Below, in pieces: positions 16,574 to 24,919 of a stretch of DNA of 64,000 bases (position 1 is the first letter of the stretch; every line of letters starts with the position of its first letter). This DNA comes from Muribaculaceae bacterium (GTDB lineage Bacteria > Bacteroidota > Bacteroidia > Bacteroidales > Muribaculaceae): contig JAFLTP010000001.1 in NCBI GenBank assembly GCA_022510405.1, positions 1 to 64,000 of the forward strand, in the 5' to 3' direction. Below the pieces are notes generated by a model that was not told where the DNA came from, did no database searches, and saw only the letters and a list, made by a program, of their open reading frames with translations. The translations under genes and the position numbers were made by a program.

Positions 16574-19500
16574 TTAATCAGGGGCCACTACATCTCTTAT
16601 AATATTCTTGATGGCTGCAAAAAAGGGCACATCGGCATATTTACCTTTTTCTTTTTCTTTTTCTGAAGATTCATCATAGATGTCCCCTAAAGCTGTCCGA
16701 ACATATTTTTTTATCTTTTGTTCTTTTAAGCTCAGGAAATCATCGTCCATTTTTTCTGCATCTATGTTGAATTCTTCTCCTTCTAGTTCAACAAACTTAG
16801 CAAAAGAATTATGAAAATCAACAACAGTCTTTGTTACTGCCTCAATAAGTTCTGAATCCTCTAAATCTGCTATGGCAATATCATCTTTATTTTCATAAGA
16901 ATCAAGAAGTTTAAAGCGACTGCAGTAATTTTTTTCAACATCACTTGAATTTTTGGATTCTGCTAATTCATTTCTGAACTCAATGGCTTTGTTAGAAGGA
17001 AGAGCTCCTTTTGCAGTGATTTCTTTTGACATGTCTCCTGCCTTCTTAATGGTGATGTCAAAATCATCTTCATCAAAATCGTCTTCAGCAAAATGATTAT
17101 ATAGCGCGGTAGTTAATGATTCCAATGGCACTGCTTTTGAATCTATTATATCCAGCATTTTCGATCCCGAACCACTAAAATAAAATCTTGTTGGCCTCAT
17201 ATCCTCAGTACATCCTTCATTTTCACAAAGTTTGGTTAAGAAATATAAAATTGCCGCATAATAATATTGAAAAATATTATGATAGAAGGGTTTCTCCTGA
17301 AGCCAACGGTTGTATGATACCTGATTTACAATATCTTTAACAATTTCATTTCTCTGCAAATTAAATAGAGTGCCTGTTGCTTCTGCAGCTTTTTTATTTT
17401 CATCAAGCAAATCTTGAAGATCGTTAGCCAATTTCAAATATTTAACTTTTTTATCTCCTTTTGCTTCAGCCGCTTGCAGTCTGCTCTTAATTTCTTTTAT
17501 GGCATTTTCAATCATTTTGATATTCCTGGCTCTCTCATCTATACCAAAAATAACGTCTGCGCCGAACCCTATTGAAGATAATTTGGATTTCTTGATTTTT
17601 CCATCTGGCACTACTACTATATCACAAGTGCCTCCTCCTATATCTATTGACAAAGCAGTGTCTCGTTTAGCCATTCCTTGATCTAAATGATACAACATAG
17701 GAGCAATTGATTCTGAAATCTTTTTTACTTCCTCTCCCTCTTCATCATTTGCAAAATATTTTTCATAAGCCTCTTCCCAATGTTTTTGGAAACTCCTGAT
17801 ATGAGTGGCGCTCATACTCAATGGATAGGTCCATATAATAGAGCATTTAGATAAATTCACATCTTTAGTAACAGCAAAAGCTTGGGCGAGGAGCATAATT
17901 TCATTGATAAATGCAAATGTCATCTGGCTACTCACCTTTTGGTTTGAAAGACCCCATTTCAAACCTGTAATCACTTCATTAAAATTACGGCCATAATCCT
18001 CATAGCCATATAAAAATGGTATATAAGATGCAAAGAGTGGTATTTCTGTGTCATCTACTGAAACTTTTGCATCCTGTTTCTTTGGAGTTGCAATTACAGA
18101 GGCAAGAGGGAACGGTAGTTGTTTGACCCATTTTGGGAACATTTCTTGTTTTGAATATAACTCAAAAGATTGAACCGTGAGGTCAGTTGATAAATTTGTA
18201 GTTGAATTGCTAATAGTGCTTACCAATAAATCTACCGGCAATTTAAAATCTATAAATTCATCATCATTTTCCTTCACTGCCACATAGGTATTGGATGTTC
18301 CAAAATCAAAGCTGAATTGAAGGAATTTATGATTATTTCCCTCATAATAAGAATTGAAATCAGGAATTAAGATGGCGGTTAATACATTATTGTCTTCATC
18401 TTCCTTAGCATTTATAGATATTTCGATAAGACTGAATGTTGTATCTTGAATTGAATAATTAACAATAGTGTCAATTTTTGATTCAGAACGACGTCTATAT
18501 TTTTTTACATCAATATCTTCATATTCATTTCCAGATTCTTCCTTTTTGTAAAATTTCAAATTTATGTTATAATCGGAAAGACTGAATTGATCACGCATTA
18601 ATTGCACCGTATAATGATTCTGTTCCTTTCTCTTAAATCTTACAAATGGAAATATAGAAAGTGCTATAGAGGATTCTAATATATTTCCTGTGGCTGCGAT
18701 TGGAGAGGACTCAATATGATTTAGTTCAATATTTTCTTGATCCATACTCATATAAGTCTTACGGAAAGTGACAAAACCTCCTTTAACAGGAACTTTCAGA
18801 ACAACTTGAACTTGATTTACAGTGTTTAAATCAGAATTAAATCTGTCTTTAGTGGTATTTACTAATATTTTGATATTCTTTTTGAGATCATCAATTGTGA
18901 AATATTCGAAATATTTCATCTTAATTGGAGGAATAAATCCACAATCATCCGGACAACCTTCTATATTCCCATCAAAAAAGCCCTTTTCATCGGTGTTTAA
19001 TTTATAAGGCAACTTGAAAATACAGTCGGCCAAGAAATCGTGATCATAAATAAAGCCATGGGAATACGGAGTGCCATTTGGAAGCTCGCGGGATTCTATG
19101 GGTTGATTTTTCAAATTTAAATCATCATAGGTGAAACCTGGCTTATTGGAATCCCATTTAACATTTTCAGAAGTATAAATTGCATTAGACATCTGAGTGG
19201 CTACAGAGAGCACCAATGGCTTTGCCTTAGGATTAATCTTTGATTGCAAAACTAAATCGCTGGCAGACTCGATAAAGTTATTTACGGCACCTCCGGCTTG
19301 TTTACAGAAAGCTAAACCAAATATTTGAATCTCGGTGCCATTAAAATCTACCGGTACATAATTCTTTTCTAAATTCGTTTCTGCGACTTCAGGTTTTGAA
19401 ACTTCCTCTATTGCCTGATAGAGGTCAAAATTAATTTGACTTATCTTAGTTTTTTGATGTTCCAGATATGTTCCAAACTCAATTAATGGGTCGGGAGTTT

Positions 19501-20161
19501 TCCCATTATTTCTACTTTTAAGAGCATTAAACCAAGTATATAAATATTTTACAAAAGTAAAATCTCGTTGATATAATTCTTTTACTTCTGAAAAAATAGG
19601 TTTATCACCATTAATTGTAATTTGTGCTTGCCAGTATTTATAGTTAGGTGAAGGTAAAACCAAAGAGGTGGGACAGGTCATAGCCAATGCATTCTCGCCC
19701 TTGCGTAATATATATATATTACCTATATCAAGAATGCCATTTGTTTCATTATTCGCATAACTTTCTAACGCACCTCCCAATAAACCAATACCTTGTTTCC
19801 TTACACTTTGTCCAACATTTTTAAGATGTTCAAAAAGTTTGGGAAGATTGATCACTTCCAGGGTTATACCTTGTCTTACAGGATTCTCGTAGATTAATTC
19901 AAGAATATCAAATGTGTGAGAAACAAGAAGTCGATCTCTCTTCTCAGCTTTTTCAAACCCATTAGAACAAATCTTGAACGCATCCCTCATTAATTGAATA
20001 CGTGCAAACGGAGAAGGAATTGAAACCCTTGGATTTTCTCTTGATATGTAACGGTCCTCAATTTTATCTTCTACTTCATCAGCACTGAAAGCCTTAGTTT
20101 TTGATGACCAACCAGGGGCTGATGAAGATCCATAATTAAATAGTTTATTACCTTCTGCCAT
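16574..20161 (-). CDS. Large actin/Hsp70-fold ATPase
   Basis: 1195 residues. The C-terminal half carries actin/Hsp70 superfamily motifs in order: phosphate-1 FDFGTSNTYVAV at about 617-628, phosphate-2 DIGGGTCDIVVVPDG at about 837-851, and an adenosine-type motif FYFSGSGSKMLDI near 990-1002. The N-terminal ~600 residues have no recognised motif and are rich in beta segments; they may be a partner- or substrate-binding module. It has neither signal peptide nor TM, so it is cytoplasmic. Its ATG overlaps the stop of the tubulin-like gene by one base (TAATG), so the two are translationally coupled and probably act together. It recalls very divergent Hsp70-like proteins of the SrfB type, but I cannot show that relationship by eye. 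Confidence 0.8.
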   Translation of the reverse strand: MAEGNKLFNYGSSSAPGWSSKTKAFSADEVEDKIEDRYISRENPRVSIPSPFARIQLMRDAFKICSNGFEKAEKRDRLLVSHTFDILELIYENPVRQGITLEVINLPKLFEHLKNVGQSVRKQGIGLLGGALESYANNETNGILDIGNIYILRKGENALAMTCPTSLVLPSPNYKYWQAQITINGDKPIFSEVKELYQRDFTFVKYLYTWFNALKSRNNGKTPDPLIEFGTYLEHQKTKISQINFDLYQAIEEVSKPEVAETNLEKNYVPVDFNGTEIQIFGLAFCKQAGGAVNNFIESASDLVLQSKINPKAKPLVLSVATQMSNAIYTSENVKWDSNKPGFTYDDLNLKNQPIESRELPNGTPYSHGFIYDHDFLADCIFKLPYKLNTDEKGFFDGNIEGCPDDCGFIPPIKMKYFEYFTIDDLKKNIKILVNTTKDRFNSDLNTVNQVQVVLKVPVKGGFVTFRKTYMSMDQENIELNHIESSPIAATGNILESSIALSIFPFVRFKRKEQNHYTVQLMRDQFSLSDYNINLKFYKKEESGNEYEDIDVKKYRRRSESKIDTIVNYSIQDTTFSLIEISINAKEDEDNNVLTAILIPDFNSYYEGNNHKFLQFSFDFGTSNTYVAVKENDDEFIDFKLPVDLLVSTISNSTTNLSTDLTVQSFELYSKQEMFPKWVKQLPFPLASVIATPKKQDAKVSVDDTEIPLFASYIPFLYGYEDYGRNFNEVITGLKWGLSNQKVSSQMTFAFINEIMLLAQAFAVTKDVNLSKCSIIWTYPLSMSATHIRSFQKHWEEAYEKYFANDEEGEEVKKISESIAPMLYHLDQGMAKRDTALSIDIGGGTCDIVVVPDGKIKKSKLSSIGFGADVIFGIDERARNIKMIENAIKEIKSRLQAAEAKGDKKVKYLKLANDLQDLLDENKKAAEATGTLFNLQRNEIVKDIVNQVSYNRWLQEKPFYHNIFQYYYAAILYFLTKLCENEGCTEDMRPTRFYFSGSGSKMLDIIDSKAVPLESLTTALYNHFAEDDFDEDDFDITIKKAGDMSKEITAKGALPSNKAIEFRNELAESKNSSDVEKNYCSRFKLLDSYENKDDIAIADLEDSELIEAVTKTVVDFHNSFAKFVELEGEEFNIDAEKMDDDFLSLKEQKIKKYVRTALGDIYDESSEKEKEKGKYADVPFFAAIKNIIRDVVAPD

Positions 20162-21720
20162 TATTTATTCTTTAAAGATGATAATTCAAATTTGGAATCT
20201 AAGATTTTATCTAAGGCTTCAAACCCCATTCCTAATAACTTAGAAATCATTGATGTATCCTTTTGATTTCTATAGTCATTCCTTTTTCCATTAAGACTTT
20301 GGATTATATCATCTTTATCAATTTTAGCATAACCCAAAGTTCCTTTCTTCATATTGACATCATTAATTATCCCAGAATAATCTTTACTTAGATTTACAAT
20401 TCTTGTAAAAGGAATAAAATTGTGTGCTTGATCACCATGTTGTGACATTTCATATAGCCAGGCACGATATTCATCTATAAATTTATCTAATTCAATGCTC
20501 ACAGCGGCATTTGAAAGGCCTGTTTCTTTTGCATAGGCATCTGTAAGAGAGCCATTAAAATGACCATCCTTAATAAAGCTTGTGAAGATATGATACTTTA
20601 TCATAGGTACACTTATCATATCATTAGTGTCCTTACTTAGATGAATAAAAGAAATTTCATTTGAAGGAGTTGATAAAGAAAATTCCCAACACTTGCGGTT
20701 AATTTCTTTGACTATCCTTCTTCTATTTTCTATCTCAGTGACATCTGTATCATCAACAGGCTTTTGTGCGAACTCTAATACTGCCATAGCACCGATAAGT
20801 TCCACTATATGGGCAGCATTTTTACCTTGACCTCCTTTCCCCGGATCATTTTCAAAGGGTAGAGGTTTCTGAGTATCAGCTAAATAATAGATATCATTTA
20901 AATAAGGATTCAAGTCTTTTTCATAATATTTTAAGGCGGACTTGGTCTTGATAATAAAATCCGCTTCTTGAATTTCCGAATATTCGTTTTTTGCTATTGA
21001 GAAATATGGCATGACAATTATAGCGGCCATCTGTGCCAAAGGAAAATCTTTATAATCTCCTCTAAGATTTCTAAATGAAGAAGCGAGCATTGGTAAGCCA
21101 GCAGCCCCTGTTCCACCGAAAATAGATCCTATGAATATAATCCTGTCGTTCTCGTTGAAATTTTGTAACAAAGCACTAAAAGAATCGCTTTTTTGGAAGA
21201 CATTCAGAGCCACGGTACCAATATTTGGAGAACCATAAAAACCCTCACTCATCTTGGTATTTAACTCTTCTTCAGAGAAAATCATTTTAGAAAAAAGTTT
21301 GGCTTCTCTCTCCACATCAGGATCATTTAAACCGATAAAATTTTTAAATTCCGTGGCGGCTATTTCCGGCATATCGAAGAAGAATCCTTCGGGCAATTTA
21401 TATGTGACGGAAGTATCGGATTTATTACTTGTACAGATATCTTTTAATGTGGCGACCTTAACAGCATAGAAACCCTTTGTGGCAGTGCTTTCACCATATA
21501 TGTCATTATGGATATTTCTATATTTCAACAACAAATCATTGGCCCTTTGTAAGGAAGCGTTGTCGGTGTGAGGATCGATTATGAGAGGAACCAAAGTAAA
21601 ATTTTCCAATGGTTTTTTTGTAATAGGGTCAACCGGCACAACACCGGCTGCCAACTGCATCACAAGAGATCTTAGCACTCTTGATCCAGTTCCTCCAATT
21701 GCAAAAACAAAAAGACGCAT
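20161..21720 (-). CDS. Tubulin/FtsZ-like GTPase, divergent
   Basis: 519 residues. The N-terminus FAIGGTGSRVLRSL (about 6-19) is the glycine-rich nucleotide-binding start seen in FtsZ/tubulin-like families. Residues ~190-210 hold FIGSIFGGTGAAGLP, which matches the tubulin/FtsZ signature (G-G-T-G-[SA]-G). The middle and C-terminal parts are family-specific. It is not FtsZ itself: it lacks the FtsZ C-terminal peptide and the sequence around the signature differs. Divergent FtsZ/tubulin families encoded next to membrane, zinc-ribbon and vWA proteins have been predicted to act in membrane remodelling. The coupling to an actin-fold ATPase gene is striking. Confidence 0.8.
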   Translation of the reverse strand: MRLFVFAIGGTGSRVLRSLVMQLAAGVVPVDPITKKPLENFTLVPLIIDPHTDNASLQRANDLLLKYRNIHNDIYGESTATKGFYAVKVATLKDICTSNKSDTSVTYKLPEGFFFDMPEIAATEFKNFIGLNDPDVEREAKLFSKMIFSEEELNTKMSEGFYGSPNIGTVALNVFQKSDSFSALLQNFNENDRIIFIGSIFGGTGAAGLPMLASSFRNLRGDYKDFPLAQMAAIIVMPYFSIAKNEYSEIQEADFIIKTKSALKYYEKDLNPYLNDIYYLADTQKPLPFENDPGKGGQGKNAAHIVELIGAMAVLEFAQKPVDDTDVTEIENRRRIVKEINRKCWEFSLSTPSNEISFIHLSKDTNDMISVPMIKYHIFTSFIKDGHFNGSLTDAYAKETGLSNAAVSIELDKFIDEYRAWLYEMSQHGDQAHNFIPFTRIVNLSKDYSGIINDVNMKKGTLGYAKIDKDDIIQSLNGKRNDYRNQKDTSMISKLLGMGFEALDKILDSKFELSSLKNK

Positions 21721-21739
21721 ATAATATTATTTACATTAT

Positions 21740-22207
21740 TTAAAAAGGACGAGTGCTACAATTCGTACTAAAACTTTTTATGCAGAAACTTATTAGGAAA
21801 TAATATACCAAAGTAAATGGCAGGGATATTATAGCTAAATTTATAAGATCAATTTCAAAGTTCCAGTTTTCTTCTAAAAATACTCCTAATGGATAATAAA
21901 AGAATATAAAAGGAACTATTGCAGCAGTAAAAATTCCAAAAAGCATCCACCAAACAAATGAGGACAGTTTAATTTGGTCAATGACCCAATAATATAAAAC
22001 TGCAAATATCCAAACCACTATTGACATTAGCGACGCTAATACGAAATACATATCGTAGTCATACATCGCATCTGCAAATGTGTCTGTTCCAATATAAAAA
22101 GTTGTTATAAGGGGTTCTGCAAAAACAAGATATAAAACTGTAATGGCTATTCCTACCATAAGAAGAATCCATGATACGGGTCCTTTTGCATTGTTTACGT
22201 TAAACAT
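21740..22207 (-). CDS. Four-TM membrane protein, unknown function
   Basis: 155 residues with four clear TM helices: WILLMVGIAITVLYLVFA (about 12-30), YFVLASLMSIVVWIFAVLYYW (about 54-74), FVWWMLFGIFTAAIVPFIFFYY (about 83-105) and LAIISLPFTLVYYFLISFCI (about 125-145). No catalytic motif. It lies 8 bp after the vWA lipoprotein gene and 19 bp before the tubulin-like gene, so it is a likely membrane partner in the same operon. Confidence 0.7.
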   Translation of the reverse strand: MFNVNNAKGPVSWILLMVGIAITVLYLVFAEPLITTFYIGTDTFADAMYDYDMYFVLASLMSIVVWIFAVLYYWVIDQIKLSSFVWWMLFGIFTAAIVPFIFFYYPLGVFLEENWNFEIDLINLAIISLPFTLVYYFLISFCIKSFSTNCSTRPF

Positions 22208-22215
22208 GATTTATT

Positions 22216-23586
22216 CTATTTAGTATTAATATTTATAGGTAGAGAAAAAAGTAATAGACTTGGGTTGTTAGCTGTATAGGCGTTATAGATACCTTGCATC
22301 ATAGATTCAAATGCAAAAGTAGTCCTGTTGAAATTAGCCTCATTAATATCGGAATCATCATTTGTGGAAGACTGTGTTATCCATCTTGGAAATTTATATT
22401 TCAAGTTGATATATATCGTTTCATTCTTAATATCTTCATCTGTATTTAGAAGTATTATATGAGTAGCTCCAGGACAGGATTCGTAAACGGTTTTATCCTC
22501 AGTGTCTTTCAAGCTTTCAATTTTAACAATCTCAAATCCTGATTGAGAAATTATCTCGTAATTCGAAAGATCTTTTTTATAAGCTTCCGACATTGGTACA
22601 GAGGAAAGGTTTACAGCCACGGGAATACTTAATTCATCCCTTGTCATATGAACATTTTGTAATGAATGAATCGCGCCTTTCTCTCCTTTTTCTTTTCTGA
22701 ATTCTCCTTTTTTCCCAAAACCTCTCTGAATTACTGAATATTCGGGTTTAAATTTTTCAGATGTAAAAAAGAACATATCTTGATATCCCGGTAAAGTTGA
22801 GAAATGATAGAAATTAGCATATTTAGGATCATTGCATAAAGTTTCCACACCAATTTTGGAAGTAAAAATCATAGCATAATATGGTCGATCTCCCATGTAT
22901 TCAATTCCTCGAGAAGGTGAATTATAAGGATAGTATTTCCCGCCATAATCAGCTATAAATTTTATAACCCAAACGCCTCCAGAGGAATGATTCTTAAAAA
23001 TGTTTCCCGTCAACGCTTTTGCCTCGTTCATTAATTTCTGTGGATTGACTTCCTCTTGACCCTTAACAGAATAAATTAAATCGGAAATTAAAACACTGAC
23101 AGAATACTGTTCTTCATTTGCCATAATCATTTCAAATATTTTATAAAAATCGGTAAATGAAGGGTCTCCTATATCTTTAGTGGCGGCAAATAAATCTCTT
23201 TCTGAAATAAAATTTCTAATAGTCCCTTCGAAGGGATAGACATTATTATTAACTATGAACAAAGCATTTGAGTCATTTTCTTCTTTGATTGGGAATCTGT
23301 TCAATAAATCTGCGACTGTTTCTTTAAATTCCCCTTTTGAAGAATTGGCATCAAAACCAATCATCGAACCGCTTCTTTCCAAATAGAATTTAAGGTCGAG
23401 AGGATGATAGGAAGTCCTGGTGTTTCTAACATCAGATAATTCTTCTTCATTGTCAGTCCCAACCACTTCTGTAGTTTTTTCCCCTCCAGATGAACGTGAA
23501 GAAGAACGACGTCCATGTGAACAAGAAAAAAACAATAAAGAAAAAGATAATGCAACAGCAACAAACCTTAGGGTTCTTAAATTCAT
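22216..23586 (-). CDS. Divergent vWA-domain lipoprotein
   Basis: 456 residues from the ATG at 23586, chosen over an ATG 45 bp upstream because it gives a proper lipoprotein signal (NLRTLRFVAVALSFSLLFFSC, Cys 22). A Ser/Arg/Gly-rich linker is followed by LKFYLERSGSM at about 65-75, which aligns with the vWA MIDAS DxSxS, with Glu 70 replacing the first Asp. YSVSVLISDLIYS further on fits the second metal-site Asp strand. The C-terminal ~150 residues are of unknown fold. As a lipoprotein it would sit on the periplasmic or outer face. A structured leader RNA with a terminator precedes it. Confidence 0.75.
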   Translation of the reverse strand: MNLRTLRFVAVALSFSLLFFSCSHGRRSSSRSSGGEKTTEVVGTDNEEELSDVRNTRTSYHPLDLKFYLERSGSMIGFDANSSKGEFKETVADLLNRFPIKEENDSNALFIVNNNVYPFEGTIRNFISERDLFAATKDIGDPSFTDFYKIFEMIMANEEQYSVSVLISDLIYSVKGQEEVNPQKLMNEAKALTGNIFKNHSSGGVWVIKFIADYGGKYYPYNSPSRGIEYMGDRPYYAMIFTSKIGVETLCNDPKYANFYHFSTLPGYQDMFFFTSEKFKPEYSVIQRGFGKKGEFRKEKGEKGAIHSLQNVHMTRDELSIPVAVNLSSVPMSEAYKKDLSNYEIISQSGFEIVKIESLKDTEDKTVYESCPGATHIILLNTDEDIKNETIYINLKYKFPRWITQSSTNDDSDINEANFNRTTFAFESMMQGIYNAYTANNPSLLLFSLPININTK

Positions 23587-23632
23587 TTCAAATATATGTT
23601 TCTCCTTCAAGACCCGAAAGGAATTTTTCAAT

Positions 23633-23876
23633 AAAAAAAGCGTGAGCCCTGTTCGACCTTACCAATTAGGCATCAATCGTAACAGCTCACACCTACACCA
23701 ATAATCTTACCAATATTATACTGTTTTGGCAAGGTATAATATCGAGATAATACTATTGTTGGAGCAATTTGTCACTTCCTGTTGCCAATGAATTGTGCAG
23801 ATTCACTATGAGAAAGTTCGAAACGCTTCTCTAAAATGTCTTTTTAACCCCCAAAAGGATTAATAATGCAAATTTA
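23633..23876 (-). ncRNA. Leader RNA copy A with terminator, upstream of the vWA lipoprotein gene
   Basis: Read on the minus strand: -7 box TAAATTTG (23869-23876), a variable ~28 bp, a 60-nt core (23781-23840) nearly identical to copy B, a hairpin with 9-bp arms ATATTATAC/GTATAATAT (23713-23742), and a terminal hairpin GTGTGAGCTGTT/AACAGGGCTCACGC followed by seven T (23633-23692). The core can form two small hairpins, GAGAA/TTCTC and TGAAT/ATTCA. The ATG of the lipoprotein gene is 47 bp after the T-run. CTTGCCAA can pair with either of two TTGGTAAG segments, one of which lies in the terminator loop. A leader attenuator is likely; an independent small RNA is possible. I saw nothing else in the 387-bp gap 23587-23973. 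Confidence 0.7.
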
Positions 23877-23973
23877 ATCTAATTTTTTTTAATTCGCTAT
23901 TTTCTAATTAGAGAAATTGACTTCTCGAATTTTTAATTTTTTCTCAATGAAAAAATATAATGATATAAGCAAA

Positions 23974-24477
23974 TCAATCAAAGAACCAGAGGTATAAATC
24001 ATGCAAACAACTAGACCCTAAGAAAAGCAATGCTAAAGCACCTACCACATAGGATATTTTAGATAAAACATTCTTTCCATTTAGCTCAGTCCAATTCATA
24101 GTGGCTCCCATGAAAGCAAGAATAGCAAAACCGGCTATAACATATAAGATATAGGCGAAGATTTGATCCACTTTTAAATCCAACAACTGAGCCACTATAC
24201 TAAATATTATAAGAGTCGCTATGGTAGACAAGATTGACACCAATGGGCTCATAGACCATTCTTTATCTTCGGTCTCATTCTCGACTAATGCAGTTTCAAT
24301 CTGGGATTCTTCTAATTGAATCTCATTAGAGGCTGTCATAATTTCAGCATCCAAGTCAGATGTTATTACTTGATCATTAACACTTGTTATTTCTTCATGA
24401 CCTTGTTTAGTGCCACATGAGCTGCAGAAGGAGGCATCATCGGAAAGTTGATTTCCACATTTAATACAGAATTTCAT
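23974..24477 (-). CDS. Zinc-ribbon membrane protein
   Basis: 167 residues: N-terminal zinc ribbon (C4, C7, C18, C21), an acidic linker (about 28-78, rich in Glu, Asp and Thr), and three TM helices (LVSILSTIATLIIFSIVAQLL, IFAYILYVIAGFAILAFMG and the C-terminal VVGALALLFLGSSCLHDLYLW). It has the same design as the 12844-13332 protein. It stands alone between two leader RNAs, 48 bp downstream of the terminator of copy B, so its expression is probably controlled by that leader. Confidence 0.7.
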   Translation of the reverse strand: MKFCIKCGNQLSDDASFCSSCGTKQGHEEITSVNDQVITSDLDAEIMTASNEIQLEESQIETALVENETEDKEWSMSPLVSILSTIATLIIFSIVAQLLDLKVDQIFAYILYVIAGFAILAFMGATMNWTELNGKNVLSKISYVVGALALLFLGSSCLHDLYLWFFD

Positions 24478-24524
24478 ATTAGTTAGTTTTTATTAGGATC
24501 AATAAGTATTTTATAGGAAATAAT

Positions 24525-24818
24525 AAGAAAAGTGTGAGCCTTGTTCGGACCATTCATAGTAAGCTCTGCACTGCCTCAGCAACAATGGTCAAGAACAACT
24601 CACACCTGAGGCAGTTTATGATTTAAGAAAGACATACGTGGTTGTGCGTATGTACATGCATAATACATGCCCAAGGGAGAGCGTCTTCTTCCTTTCCGTT
24701 GCTAATGAATTGTGCAGATTCACTATGAGAAAGTACGAAACGCTTCTCTTAATATGTCCGCCAGACGGGTTTCTCCACCTGACATTGCAAATTTATAAAA
24801 AATTTGTTTATATACAAA
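24525..24818 (-). ncRNA. Leader RNA copy B with strong promoter and terminator, upstream of a zinc-ribbon gene
   Basis: On the minus strand: TTTG (24815-24818), exactly 19 bp, TAAATTTG (24788-24795), a textbook Bacteroidetes promoter. Then comes a ~30-bp spacer, the 61-nt core (24698-24758), a hairpin ACATACG/CGTATGT (24632-24653), and a terminal hairpin in which GTGTGAG, TTGTTC and GACCATT pair with their partners (24532-24605), followed by TTTTCTT. The sequence ACTGCCTCAG just before the terminator can pair perfectly with CTGAGGCAGT in its loop, an alternative fold that would trap the terminator's 5' arm. The zinc-ribbon ATG lies 48 bp downstream. The rest of the 442-bp gap (24819-24919) shows no gene. 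Confidence 0.75.
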
Positions 24819-24919
24819 CAGGTGTAAGTTGTCTTTGACCTTTGGTTGCCAATAAATAGCTGGTACAAAATTAAAAAAGAAAGATCAAAGACTGTATATA
24901 CAAATTGTCCAAATTCATT

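Noticed and set aside
20161..21720. Cell-division protein FtsZ
   Set aside because: The signature is shared, but the protein lacks the FtsZ C-terminal peptide, is longer, and sits in an accessory island and not in a division cluster.
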